Shown here in pieces: positions 48,027 through 56,530 of a stretch of DNA of 64,000 nucleotides. Under the pieces are notes generated by a model. It did not search any database. It worked only from the letters and a program-made list of their open reading frames with translations, and was not told the origin of the DNA. The stretch lies in the NCBI RefSeq assembly GCF_022815725.1, contig NZ_JALGRF010000003.1, forward strand, positions 372,001 to 436,000. Direction: 5' to 3'. A program made the translations under genes and the position numbers. Position 1 is the stretch's first letter; each line of letters begins with the position of its first letter. Origin of the DNA: Streptomyces sp. APSN-46.1 (lineage in GTDB: Bacteria > Actinomycetota > Actinomycetes > Streptomycetales > Streptomycetaceae).

Positions 48027-49034
48027 TTACCTCCCGGCGGGCCGTTCGCGGATCACCTCGCGGGCCGGCTTGTCGTCGCGCAGCCCCAGGTAGCGGGGGT
48101 GGCGGAGCATGCCCGCGGTGGTCCATTCCGTGAAGCCGATCTGGGCGACGAGCTCCGGCCGTACCCAGTGCGCGGCTCGTTCCCGCACGTCGTCGTGGAA
48201 GGGTGCGCGCTCCCGCGCGAGGCGGTCGAGCTGTTCGCGCAGCCTCCGCAGGGTGGAAGTGTCGTATCCGGTACCGACCTTGCCGGCGTAGCGCAGCCGA
48301 CCGTCCTCGTCGTAGTAGCCGAGCAGGAGGGCGCCGAAGCCGATCCGGCTGCCGGCGGGTTCGGTGAAGCCGCCGATCACGAACTCCTGGCCGCCCGAGC
48401 ACTTGAGCTTGAGCCAGTCGGTGGAGCGCCGGTGGACGTACCTGGCATCCGCGCGCTTGGCGATGAGGCCCTCCCAGCCGCGAGCGCACGCCTGGTCCAG
48501 CAGGTCGTGGCCGTTGTGGTTGCGGTGCGGGGTGAAGCGCAGGGGCGGGCGGAAGGTGAGGACGTCGCGCAGCAGGGCCTTGCGGGTGCGCAGCGGCAGG
48601 CGCGTGGTGTCTTGGCCTTCCAGGCGCAGCAGGTCGAAGACGTAGTAGGTGACGGCGACCCGGCTGGCCCGGACGGCAAGCGGGGCGGTGAGCTGGCTGC
48701 GCTGCTGGAGGAGCGCGAAGTCGGTGCGGCCGTCGCGCAGGGCGACCATCTCCCCGTCGATGGCGAAGTCCCGGCAGTCCTGGGCGGCGAGGGCGTCGGC
48801 GACCTCCGGATACGTCGCGTTCAGCAGTTTGCCGCCGCGGGAGAGCAGGCGTACGTGGTCCTCGTGGCGTTGGGCGGTGACCCGTACGCCGTCCAGTTTC
48901 CGTTCGAAGACCCAGCCGTCGTCGAAGTCGCGGCGCTCGCTCAGTACGGCCAGCATCGGGGCGCCCGGCGCGGGCGGTGCCCGGCGGAGCGCGCCCCGCT
49001 GCCGCTCGGGCAGCCGGTCCAGGAGGCCGCTCAC
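48027..49034 (-). CDS. ligD: ATP-dependent DNA ligase (LigD ligase module)
   Basis: The 335-residue protein has the adenylation motif ERKLDGVRV with Lys46, then FAIDGEMVALRDG, GWEGLIAKRADA, and DWLKLKCSGGQEFVIGGF (motif V), followed by an OB-fold end. It seals breaks in non-homologous end joining. Only two bases separate its stop from the polymerase start region, and its start overlaps the phosphoesterase stop by four bases. Confidence 0.92.
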   Translation of the reverse strand: MSGLLDRLPERQRGALRRAPPAPGAPMLAVLSERRDFDDGWVFERKLDGVRVTAQRHEDHVRLLSRGGKLLNATYPEVADALAAQDCRDFAIDGEMVALRDGRTDFALLQQRSQLTAPLAVRASRVAVTYYVFDLLRLEGQDTTRLPLRTRKALLRDVLTFRPPLRFTPHRNHNGHDLLDQACARGWEGLIAKRADARYVHRRSTDWLKLKCSGGQEFVIGGFTEPAGSRIGFGALLLGYYDEDGRLRYAGKVGTGYDTSTLRRLREQLDRLARERAPFHDDVRERAAHWVRPELVAQIGFTEWTTAGMLRHPRYLGLRDDKPAREVIRERPAGR

Positions 49035-49696
49035 GACGGTCCGCCGCCGCCCGCCTCGGCCACCTGTCGGAGGGTGCGCCTGGAGCGCGTCGAACGGGCC
49101 AGCCAGGGATCCGGCGTGCCCTTCGCGGAGGCGCGGTCGTCAGCGTGCTTGACCAGCAGCCAGGACTCGCGCCCGTCGCCGGCGCCGTCGTCGTCGTCGT
49201 CGGCGGTGCGGAAGCGGGTGAGGGAGTAGCCGCCGTGCAGTTTGCGGCCGTCCAGCCAGAAGGAGGCGTGGCCGTCCGCGAGCGCCTCGGCGAACGGGAT
49301 CTCCGTACCGCCCCGGCCGGTCGACAGGTTGCGGTACGTGCCCTCGACCCAGATGATCACGCTGCCGGCGCCGTACTCGCCCTCGGCGATGACGCCCTCG
49401 AACTCCCGGTATTCGAGCGGATGGTCCTCGGTGGGCATGGCCAGCCGCTTGTCGTGCGGGTCGCTGGACGGGCCCTTCGGTACCGCCCAGGACTTCAGTA
49501 CGCCGTCCACCTCCAGCCGGAAGTCGAAGTGCAGGGCGGTCGCGTCGTGGATCTGCACCACGAACGAGGGCCGGTCCTCCGGCTCACGGGCGGTGCCGGT
49601 GCCGGTGCCCTTGCTGGTGCCGGTGCCCTTGGGCTCCTTGGTCTTCGAGAAGTCACGCCGGCGCCGGTACTCCGCGAGACCGTTCTCGGGGGTCAT
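49031..49696 (-). CDS. LigD-type 3'-phosphoesterase
   Basis: The 221-residue protein is the 3'-end processing module: SFVVQIHDATALHFDFRLEV contains the catalytic His-x-Asp-x-Arg, followed by WAVPKGPSSDPHDKRLAMPT and IPFAEALADGHASFWLDGRK. It trims 3'-phosphate and ribonucleoside ends before ligation. ATG 49696 has GGAGG at good spacing; a GTG six bases upstream is the alternative. It is the first gene of the NHEJ operon. An N-terminal linker is rich in Gly-Thr repeats (GTGTSKGTGTGT). Confidence 0.88.
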   Translation of the reverse strand: MTPENGLAEYRRRRDFSKTKEPKGTGTSKGTGTGTAREPEDRPSFVVQIHDATALHFDFRLEVDGVLKSWAVPKGPSSDPHDKRLAMPTEDHPLEYREFEGVIAEGEYGAGSVIIWVEGTYRNLSTGRGGTEIPFAEALADGHASFWLDGRKLHGGYSLTRFRTADDDDDGAGDGRESWLLVKHADDRASAKGTPDPWLARSTRSRRTLRQVAEAGGGGPS

Positions 49697-49734
49697 GGCC
49701 ACCTACCTCCAGGATGCGCGTGGGGCGCCGCCCC

Positions 49735-50172
49735 TCACGTGACCGGTTCCGGCGCCGGCACGGGCCCGGGAAGGGGCCCCGGCTGGGGGTGCGGCTCGGG
49801 CCGCGGCGCCGGCGGCGGCTGGGGATCGGGTTCCGGCTGCGGTGGTGCCGGGGGCACCGGATCCGGCCCGCCCGGCGCGGGGACCGGGCCCGGCACCGGC
49901 CCGGGCTGCGGACCGGGGCCCGGGCCGGGCGCCGGAGTGGGGCTGGGCGGTACGGGGTCGTTCGGTGGCGTACCCATCTCCCCCGCGCCGTCCTGAAGGG
50001 GCGGCGGCTGTGGTGGTTCGGGCGCCGGCTCCGGGTCCGGGGCGGGCCTGGGGGCGGGTCGCGGCGTCTGGGGATCACTGGGCCGGGGGTGCGTGGGAGG
50101 CGGCGGATGCGGAACCGAGGGATCCCCCGGGAAGGGATGGGTAGGCGGCGGACCGGGCTTCGGACGGGTCAT
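49735..50172 (-). CDS. proline-rich low-complexity protein
   Basis: The 145-residue frame is almost entirely Pro, Gly, Glu and Asp (for example PGPGPGPQPGPVPGPVPAP), with no hydrophobic segment. The ATG at 50172 has only a GAGCGCACC-like site. Such proteins occur next to LigD genes in Streptomyces but have no known function. Because of the simple composition the frame could also be a by-product of GC-rich repeats. Confidence 0.4.
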   Translation of the reverse strand: MTRPKPGPPPTHPFPGDPSVPHPPPPTHPRPSDPQTPRPAPRPAPDPEPAPEPPQPPPLQDGAGEMGTPPNDPVPPSPTPAPGPGPGPQPGPVPGPVPAPGGPDPVPPAPPQPEPDPQPPPAPRPEPHPQPGPLPGPVPAPEPVT

Positions 50173-50254
50173 GGTGCGCTCCGGTTGTTCATCAGGGGAC
50201 CGGCGGCGGGGCCGGTCCCGCACGGTGGTCAGGCCCGGTGGTCAGGCACAGTGG

Positions 50255-50725
50255 TCAGGCCCGGTCGGTGGTGTCCTTGTCGCCGGTCGTGCCCGCGCGG
50301 ACGACGACGACCGGGCAGGACGCGTGCGTCGCGCACTGGTGGCTGACCGAGCCCAGCAGCAGGCGGGCGAAACCGCCCCGGCCCCTGCTGCCCACGACCA
50401 GCAGCTCGGCGCCGGCCGATGCCGCGATCAGTGCGTCCGCCGCGCCGCCCCGCACCAGATGCTGCTCCAGCGGCACCTCGCCGACCTGGCGGAGCACGTT
50501 CTGGATCTCATCGTTCATGGCCAGTCTGGCCTGCGTCTCGTCGAACTCGGCGTCCACCGCCGGAGCGGACCAGCCCACCGCTCCGGGCAGCTCGAAGGCC
50601 GCCACGGCGTCCACCGTCGCCGCGATGGACCGTGCGTACCGCACCGCCCACCGGAGCGCCTCGTACGAGGCGGGCGACCCGTCGACACCCACCACCACTC
50701 GGGGAGTGCGACCACTGGTATCCAT
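50255..50725 (-). CDS. universal stress protein (UspA family)
   Basis: The 156-residue protein has a single Usp domain: VVVGVDGSPASYEALRWAVR at the start and the ATP-binding GSRGRGGFARLLLGSVSHQC near the end, followed by the CPVVVV strand. These cytoplasmic ATP-binding proteins support survival under stress. The gene is monocistronic and convergent with nothing nearby. Confidence 0.9.
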   Translation of the reverse strand: MDTSGRTPRVVVGVDGSPASYEALRWAVRYARSIAATVDAVAAFELPGAVGWSAPAVDAEFDETQARLAMNDEIQNVLRQVGEVPLEQHLVRGGAADALIAASAGAELLVVGSRGRGGFARLLLGSVSHQCATHASCPVVVVRAGTTGDKDTTDRA

Positions 50726-50855
50726 GCCCTGCGCCTACCCGGGTCGCGGAGCCGTAGACGCGACGGCCAGGACGAAGAGCCGCCTGTGTGAGGAGCCCCC
50801 GACGGGGTAGGCGCATCAGGCAACCCACGTCACGGAAGTGTCAGCGAGGGACACC

Positions 50856-51191
50856 ATGGACGGCCCCGAGCTCTCCAAGCAGGAGCGCATGATCCTCAAC
50901 GACATAGAAGGCGACCTGCGGGCCGACCGACGACTCGACCGCAGGCTCCGCACGCTGCGCCGCGGGATCAGGCCGTGGACCGGCTCCTGGCGCAGCGCGC
51001 TCACTCACCGCCTGGGCCTGTGCACGTGCCTGCTCGCCATCGCCAGTACGGCGCTCTTCGTACGAGCCGTAGCGACGGCCGCACCGGTCGTGCTCTGGCT
51101 CTTCGCCGGCCTGTGGGTCCTCACCGCGACCTGCCTGCTCCTGCTGCTGTGCCGTTGGGGCCGCGACAGGTTCAGTGCTCGGAGTAGCTGA
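50856..51191 (+). CDS. DUF3040-like small membrane protein
   Basis: I chose ATG 50856 because GAGGGA lies six bases upstream; a GTG at 50838 is in frame. The 111-residue product begins with the DUF3040-like LSKQERMILNDIEGDLRADR, then a basic stretch and two membrane segments (GLCTCLLAIASTALFVRAVA and VLWLFAGLWVLTATCLLLLL). Function unknown. Its 3' end overlaps a convergent gene by 20 bases. Confidence 0.65.
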   Translation: MDGPELSKQERMILNDIEGDLRADRRLDRRLRTLRRGIRPWTGSWRSALTHRLGLCTCLLAIASTALFVRAVATAAPVVLWLFAGLWVLTATCLLLLLCRWGRDRFSARSS

Positions 51192-51531
51192 AGTCGCCCA
51201 CGGTCCAGGCGCTGACATCCTCGATCGCCACGCGGTACATCCCGCCCGTCTCCGGGATGCCCACCATGCCTTGCAGGATCCGGGCGACGTGGAAGTGCAG
51301 GTGCGTGGACGGTCCGTCGCCGCGTGCGGAACCGGTGAAGACGGCGGCGAACTCGCCCAGGCGAGCGGAATCCGTCAGGACCTCCGACACCCGCTGGCGC
51401 CACACGGCTTCGGGGGCCAGCCTGCCGGTGATGACACCCCCACCGGTGACCACGGTCAAGGACATCTGGGTGCTCTGTCCGGACTCGACCAGGTCGGCGA
51501 TGTCCACGAGCAGCTCGTCATGGTTCGACAT
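51172..51531 (-). CDS. conserved unknown 119-residue protein
   Basis: The product starts MSNHDELLVDIADLVESGQS and contains SLTVVTGGGVITGRLAPEAV and STHLHFHVARILQGM, a mixed strand/helix pattern without signal or membrane segment. The form SxTVVTxGGxITGRL recurs in soluble Streptomyces hypothetical proteins. A plain ATG at 51531 is the start. It overlaps the DUF3040-like gene tail to tail. Confidence 0.6.
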   Translation of the reverse strand: MSNHDELLVDIADLVESGQSTQMSLTVVTGGGVITGRLAPEAVWRQRVSEVLTDSARLGEFAAVFTGSARGDGPSTHLHFHVARILQGMVGIPETGGMYRVAIEDVSAWTVGDFSYSEH

Positions 51532-51603
51532 GAGACCCGAGTCTATTCATCGGCGCGTGGCTAAGGTGATCACGCGAGACGTCGCGGGCTCAGGAGGTGA
51601 CAC

Positions 51604-53409
51604 GTGGGGGCAGTCGAACCCCTGCCGATACGGGTGCCGGTCGGGGCAGGGTCCGACCGGTGGGTCAGCCGGGCGACGGACCGGCGGGTGCTTCTGGTGG
51701 TGCACAACGTGACCTCCGCCGGGCGGCTGCTGGATGTGCTGCCGCTGTTCCATGACGACTTCCGGGTGCAGTTGCTCGTCACGTCGACCGGGTCGTCCGT
51801 GTTCCAGGGCGGGGTCGGCGAACTCTTCGCCGGGTTGGGGCTGCCTGTGCTGCCGTGGGAGCAGGCGCTGGCGACACCGGTGGATCTCGCGATCTCGGCG
51901 AGTTTTGGCGGTCAACTGGCGCGGGTTCGGGGGAAGTTGACGGTCCTCTCGCATGGGGTTGGATATACTAAGACGCTGGCGAAGCCGGGAGCCGGGAGCC
52001 GGGAGCCGGGAGCCGGGAGCCGGGAGCCCACGTTCGGGCTGTCGGCGGAGTGGCTGCTGGAGGACGGCAAGCCGTTCGTCGACGGCCTCGTGCTGTCCCA
52101 TCCGGAGCAGCTGGAGCGGTTGCGCCGCGCGTGCCCCGAGGCCGAGGACGCGTCCGTACTCGCCGGGGACCCGTGTTTCGATCGCCTGCTCGCCGCCCGC
52201 CCGTACCGCGATCGGTTCAGACGGGCCCTGGGCGTACGCCGGGGACAGCGGCTCGTCGTACTGAACTCGACCTGGAATCCCGAGGGGCTCTTCGGGAACG
52301 GCGGCGGGCGGGACCTGCTGCCCGGCCTGCTTCCCCGCCTCGCCGCCGAGCTGCCGTCCGACGACTACCGGCTGGCAGCCGTACTGCACCCGAACATCTG
52401 GTACGGGCACGGCCCGGGGCAGATCCGGGCCTGGCTCGACCGGGCCCGCCGCGGCGGGCTGGCCCTGATCGACCCCGTTCACTCCTGGCGGCAGGCCCTG
52501 CTCGCGGCGGACGCCGTGGTCGGGGACTTCGGGGCGGTCAGCTACTACGCGGCCGCGCTGGGCATCCCGGTCATGCTGGCCGCCGCCGCGCAGGACAGGC
52601 TGGACCCCGAGGCGCCGCTCGCGGCATTCGTCCGCGAGGCCCCCGGGCTCGACCCGCACGCCTCCTTGCGGGAACAGCTCGGGTCCCTGCTCGCCGGGCA
52701 CCGTCCGCTCGCCGGTCCGGCGGAGTTCGTCACCTCCGCCCCGAGCGCCTCGGCGGCGCTGCTGCGGCGGCACTTCTACGCGCTGATGGATCTCCCCGAG
52801 CCCGCGGCTCCCGCACTCCTCGAACCGCTGCCCCTGCCGCCGTACGATCCCCCGCGGCGGACGGCCCCGCTGCGCGTGCGGACACGTCACGACGGAGCGG
52901 ACATCGCGATCGAGCGGTCCGCGGTGGTCCCCTACGGCGCGGACGGCGAGACGCACCTCGCCGTACACGAGGGCACCCGGGACCCCGGCGCTCTGGAGAC
53001 GGCCGACGTGATCGTGTGCGAGGCGGAGCCGGACGATCCGCGCCTCGGCGGTCCGGACCTGTGGACGGCGGAGGTGCTGCGCCGGCATCCGCACTGCGCG
53101 ATCGCCGCGTACGTGACCGGCCCGGACGGCTGCACCGTGCGCAGCCGGGACCACGGAATGTTCCGGTTGTCCGCGGGCCCGGGCGCGGACGCCGATCCGG
53201 CGGCGTACGCCTCCGCGCTGTACGCGTGGCTGGCGGCGGGCGGCGCGGTACCGTCCGACGGCGCCACGCTGCGGATGCGCGCGGCCGGGGGCACGCATCC
53301 GGTGCTGGTCGAGCGGCTGCCGCCGCTACCCGGCGGACACCTCTACTCGGCAGATGCCCCTACCCGGCAGATACCCCTACCCGGCGGACACCTCGCACCG
53401 CAGCCGTAG
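51604..53409 (+). CDS. CDP-glycerol glycerophosphotransferase-like protein
   Basis: GTG 51604 has a perfect AGGAGGTGACAC. The 601-residue protein has a glycosyltransferase-B type N-terminal half (RRVLLVVHNVTSAGRLLDVL, ISASFGGQLARVRGKLTVLS), then SWRQALLAADAVVGDFGAVS, resembling the TagF/teichoic-acid transferase acceptor motif. A ~200-residue C-terminal extension follows. At residues ~127-141 an AGCCGGG heptanucleotide repeat (6.6 copies) encodes GAGSREPGAGSREP, so gain or loss of a unit would change the frame. A short pseudogene copy of its middle is at 24260. Confidence 0.7.
   Translation: MGAVEPLPIRVPVGAGSDRWVSRATDRRVLLVVHNVTSAGRLLDVLPLFHDDFRVQLLVTSTGSSVFQGGVGELFAGLGLPVLPWEQALATPVDLAISASFGGQLARVRGKLTVLSHGVGYTKTLAKPGAGSREPGAGSREPTFGLSAEWLLEDGKPFVDGLVLSHPEQLERLRRACPEAEDASVLAGDPCFDRLLAARPYRDRFRRALGVRRGQRLVVLNSTWNPEGLFGNGGGRDLLPGLLPRLAAELPSDDYRLAAVLHPNIWYGHGPGQIRAWLDRARRGGLALIDPVHSWRQALLAADAVVGDFGAVSYYAAALGIPVMLAAAAQDRLDPEAPLAAFVREAPGLDPHASLREQLGSLLAGHRPLAGPAEFVTSAPSASAALLRRHFYALMDLPEPAAPALLEPLPLPPYDPPRRTAPLRVRTRHDGADIAIERSAVVPYGADGETHLAVHEGTRDPGALETADVIVCEAEPDDPRLGGPDLWTAEVLRRHPHCAIAAYVTGPDGCTVRSRDHGMFRLSAGPGADADPAAYASALYAWLAAGGAVPSDGATLRMRAAGGTHPVLVERLPPLPGGHLYSADAPTRQIPLPGGHLAPQP
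51983..52028 (+). repeat. heptanucleotide tandem repeat (AGCCGGG) in coding sequence
   Basis: Six perfect AGCCGGG units plus a four-base partial unit occupy 51983-52028. Seven is not a multiple of three, so unit number sets the downstream frame: the present count keeps it open. Confidence 0.85.
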
Positions 53410-55554
53410 GCCGGCGAGGTAGTGCAGGTGCGTCACCGCCGCCGGGGTGAGCAGCCGCTCCGCCTCGGCGATCTTCGTCAGCGCCTCGGCGTTCTCCCCC
53501 GCGTCGTGCAGGGTCTCGGCGAGGTCCGTGAGGGCACGCGCCTGGTTGTACGCCTCGCCCTGCCGCGCGAAGAAGGCCGTGGCGGCCTCCAGGAGGCGTC
53601 GGGACTCCGCCGGCCGCCGCATGCCCCGCAGGGCACGTCCCTGGTGGCGTTCGGACAGGGCGAGGGCGCGCGGGACGTCCGCCTCGCCCTCCTGGCCGGA
53701 CGTGATCCGCCGGTAGAGGAGCTCCGCCTCGACGAACCGCTCATGAGCCGACTCGTACCGCCAGCGGTGCAGATCCAGCAGGCCCAGCAGCTCCACGGAC
53801 GACGCCTCGCCCCGCAGGTGCCCCGCCGCGCGCTCGGCGGCGACGGCGGCGAGCGCCGCCGCCTGCGCCTCGTCCCCGCGCCCCAGTTCTCCCAGGCAGT
53901 GCCCGAGCTGGAAGTGCAGCGCCCCGGCCGTCCGCGGATCCGGCCGGTGCTCCTCGACGCACCGGACGGCGACGCGCAGGGCGGGCAGCACCTCGTCCCA
54001 GTACCCGGCCTTCAGTTGGAGCGGCCACAGCGCGCGGGCCAGGCTCAGCGCCGTGGTGATGTGCTGGTACTCCTCGGCCACGGACACCGCGCGGACCACG
54101 TTGCCCACCTCGGCGGCCAGTACCGCCAGGCCCTCGGCCTCGTCGCCGCAGGCGTCGCCGCCCGCCGGGGCCGGCTCGGTACGCCAGCTCTGGGGCAGGG
54201 CGGCGTGCGCGGCGTGCGTCACCCGCGTGTGCAGGGAGTCCAGTACGCGCCGTACGGCCGCGGCGCACTCGGGGATGCCGTGCTCCAGGGCGGCGGTGTC
54301 GGCCAGGTAGCGGCGTACCTCGGGCCGGAAGCGGTAACGGCCGTCCGGCACGAAGTCCAGGAGCTGGACGTCGGCCGCTTCGGCGAGCATCCGGGCGGCC
54401 TCCCCGCGGTCCACGTCCGCGGCGGCCCCGGCCAGCCGGGCGTCGATGGCGGGCCAGCCGCCCAGCGCGGTGAGCCGGCAGAGCCGGGCCGTCTCGGGCC
54501 GGAGCCGGCCGCAGGCGTACCGGGCCGCGTCCCGCACCGGATCGAGACCCGGCGCGGCGGTCACCGGCTCTCCGCGCTCGGCGGCCGGCCGCTCCGGTCG
54601 CGCGGGCCGCTCCGGTCCGATGTCCTCCTCGTTCAGCAGGCACAACGCCTGGGACTTCAGCGCCAAGGCGTTCCCCGCACAGTGGTCCAGCAGCCGCGGC
54701 AGCCGCGCCTTGGCGCGCGAGACCGTCTCGCGCCCCGCCACCTTCGTCATCATCTTCACCGCGTAGCGGTCGCTCAGCGGAGGAACGGCCACGCGCTCCG
54801 CCTCCAGTACGAAGGGACGGCCCGACACGACCACGAGCAGGAAGACATCGGGTGTGGAGGGAACGAGCGCGCGCACCTGGGAGGCCGACGACGCGTGGTC
54901 GAGCACCACCAGCACCCGGCGGCCCGCGGTGAGCCGCCGGTAGAGCTGTTCCCGGCCCGATCCGGTGGGTGGGACGTGCTCGGGTTCCACGCCCATGGCA
55001 CGGAGCAGGCGCAGCAGGACCACGGACGGTTCGAGACCGGTCTCCGCGGCGCCGTCGCGGAGGTCTACGTAGAACTGTCCGTCGGGGAACCGCGCGTAGT
55101 GGGTGGCGCCCAGGTGCAGGGCCACCGCGGTGGTGCCGATCCCGGGCGGACCGTGGAGCAGGGCGACGCGCGGCCGGCCGGCCGCGGGGCGGGTCGCCTC
55201 GCGCTTGAGCTGCTTCAGGACGGTCTGGCGGTTGGTGAAGTCGCGCGGCGCGGGCGGGAGTCCGCCGGCCACCGGCTGGGCCACGGCCTGGGCCACCGCC
55301 GCCCCCGAAACGCTGCGGACGAGAGCCGCCCACTCGGCCGCCTGCCGCGGATCGCGGCCCAGCCGGGCGTGCATCTGCTCCGCCAGGGTTCCCCACCCCT
55401 CCGGGCTGGTCGGCAGCGGCGTTTCGCGCCCCATGGTCCTTCTGGCCAGCGCGCCGATCGACAGGAGCAGCTGTTTGCCCATCTCCCCGGCGGCGCCGTT
55501 GCCCACCGAGGTGAGAAAGGCGGTGAGGACGCTGAGCGCCACGATCTCCAGCAC
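53377..55554 (-). CDS. STAND/NB-ARC-type signalling ATPase with TPR-like repeats
   Basis: The 725-residue protein has an N-terminal membrane-like helix (LEIVALSVLTAFLTSVGNGA), then an NTPase module with HGPPGIGTTAVALHLGATHY. The invariant Walker A lysine (position 141) is Thr. A Walker B-like RRVLVVLDHASS, an HD/winged-helix region and a C-terminal array of helical repeats (residues ~450-725) follow. Such STAND proteins act as regulators or defence sensors. With a changed Walker A it may bind but not hydrolyse nucleotide. Its 3' end overlaps the transferase gene convergently by 33 bases. Confidence 0.75.
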   Translation of the reverse strand: MLEIVALSVLTAFLTSVGNGAAGEMGKQLLLSIGALARRTMGRETPLPTSPEGWGTLAEQMHARLGRDPRQAAEWAALVRSVSGAAVAQAVAQPVAGGLPPAPRDFTNRQTVLKQLKREATRPAAGRPRVALLHGPPGIGTTAVALHLGATHYARFPDGQFYVDLRDGAAETGLEPSVVLLRLLRAMGVEPEHVPPTGSGREQLYRRLTAGRRVLVVLDHASSASQVRALVPSTPDVFLLVVVSGRPFVLEAERVAVPPLSDRYAVKMMTKVAGRETVSRAKARLPRLLDHCAGNALALKSQALCLLNEEDIGPERPARPERPAAERGEPVTAAPGLDPVRDAARYACGRLRPETARLCRLTALGGWPAIDARLAGAAADVDRGEAARMLAEAADVQLLDFVPDGRYRFRPEVRRYLADTAALEHGIPECAAAVRRVLDSLHTRVTHAAHAALPQSWRTEPAPAGGDACGDEAEGLAVLAAEVGNVVRAVSVAEEYQHITTALSLARALWPLQLKAGYWDEVLPALRVAVRCVEEHRPDPRTAGALHFQLGHCLGELGRGDEAQAAALAAVAAERAAGHLRGEASSVELLGLLDLHRWRYESAHERFVEAELLYRRITSGQEGEADVPRALALSERHQGRALRGMRRPAESRRLLEAATAFFARQGEAYNQARALTDLAETLHDAGENAEALTKIAEAERLLTPAAVTHLHYLAGLRLRCEVSAG

Positions 55555-56112
55555 GTCGGCCCCTCCCTGATCCCCGATCCGGCCCTGGCCGGACTGTATC
55601 CCCGCCTCCGGAGCCGCAGGAACAGTTTCGGCCCCGGCTCCGGCCCCGGCCCCCGGCCCGGCCCCGGCCCCGATCGCCGGCCGGCGCGGCGCGGCGCGGT
55701 ACTGCGGAGGCCGCCTGGGGTTACCCCCGGTACGGCGGCCCGGGGGTGCGTGCGGAGCGGTGCGTACGCGCCGGTCAGGGTCTTGCGACGTTCGCTTGTG
55801 CGACTTTCAGTCAGCAGCTGCCGTTCATGAATTCATTGACCGACAAGTAACAAGAGGATCCTCGATCCCCCGCGTCTCTAATGCCGTGCATATATGCCAT
55901 ACCGACGGGACGGTTGTGTATGAGAGATCATTCCCGACCCGCCCGGCGCACGCTCCCAGCCATGCGGGATAGCTGGCAGCACAATGACACCGCAGGGTCC
56001 TGACACGTGTTCGAAGGGGCGTGGCGGCGAAAGGCATGCAGAATTTCAGCCAGGGGGCGAGGAGCAACGCCTCGTTAAACAAACAGAGCTTGACTGAGGG
56101 GAGTTCAGTTCT
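55555..56112. other. intergenic region with GC repeat tract and promoter-like AT-rich part
   Basis: No supported gene. Bases ~55630-55672 are an irregular GGCCCC/GGCTCC tract. The segment 55880-56100 is AT-richer than the window average and carries GAGGGGAG just before the next start; it probably holds the promoter of the small secreted peptide. Confidence 0.45.
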
Positions 56113-56280
56113 ATGAACAGCAAGCACCGGGTGGTTGCGGTCGCGACTGTCGCTGTCGCCGCGATGATGGGCCTCTACGGGGTCGCCGTCGCCGCTCCGA
56201 CCAGTCCGCAGGCCGTATCTCTCGGCATGTCCTCGCAGCAGACGCCCGTGTCGGCGACGCCGGAGGACTTCAGCTGGTAG
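56113..56280 (+). CDS. 55-residue secreted peptide
   Basis: The ATG at 56113 has GAGGGGAG at 56096-56103. The product is a signal peptide (VVAVATVAVAAMMGLYGVAV, ending AVAAPTSPQ) plus a ~27-residue mature peptide rich in Ser, Thr, Gln and Met that ends TPEDFSW. It has no Cys. A tandem terminator follows. Its setting, a small secreted peptide beside a LuxR/TrmB-type regulator, repeats that at 40452/41028. I therefore suspect a secreted signal sensed in connection with the regulator, though a structural or RiPP role cannot be excluded. Confidence 0.65.
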   Translation: MNSKHRVVAVATVAVAAMMGLYGVAVAAPTSPQAVSLGMSSQQTPVSATPEDFSW

Positions 56281-56329
56281 CAGTCCGGCGGGTGGGCTCG
56301 TACGGGGAAACGCCCTCCGCCGCCACGTG

Positions 56330-56391
56330 AGCCGACGCCGCGCGTCGGCTGAAAACACCTCGTGAAGCCCGCCCGGTACCGGGCGGGCTTC
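56330..56391 (+). terminator. tandem terminator hairpins
   Basis: A nine-pair hairpin with a three-base loop (56330-56350) is followed by a 28-base perfect palindrome (56364-56391, centre GGTACC) and GCCTGTTTC. They separate the small secreted peptide from the regulator gene. Confidence 0.75.
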
Positions 56392-56443
56392 GCCTGTTTC
56401 ATCCCGGTCTCGCACCCCCGTCAACTGCCCTGAAATCGCCGAT

Positions 56444-56474
56444 GTCACGGTTGGATCTCGCCATGTAACGTGAC
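56444..56474. promoter_or_regulatory. inverted repeat upstream of the second LuxR-type regulator
   Basis: GTCACG (56444-56449) and CGTGAC (56469-56474) form an inverted repeat with a 19-base spacer ending 56 bases before the regulator start. It could be an autoregulatory site. Confidence 0.35.
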
Positions 56475-56530
56475 GCCCGTGCGGCCGGGGCTCAGGGGGA
56501 GCCCGGGAACCGCACGCCTTGGAGGACACA

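Noticed and set aside
51983..52028. CRISPR array
   Set aside because: The repeat is a short 7-bp tandem without spacers and lies inside a gene; no CRISPR-like array or cas genes were seen anywhere.
55630..55672. GGCCCC tract as a functional repeat
   Set aside because: It is an irregular GC-rich tract outside any gene, typical of intergenic drift; no unit length is maintained.
56113..56280. The 55-codon peptide as LanKC substrate
   Set aside because: It carries a clear secretion signal instead of a RiPP leader, is 28 kb from LanKC and is flanked by terminators.
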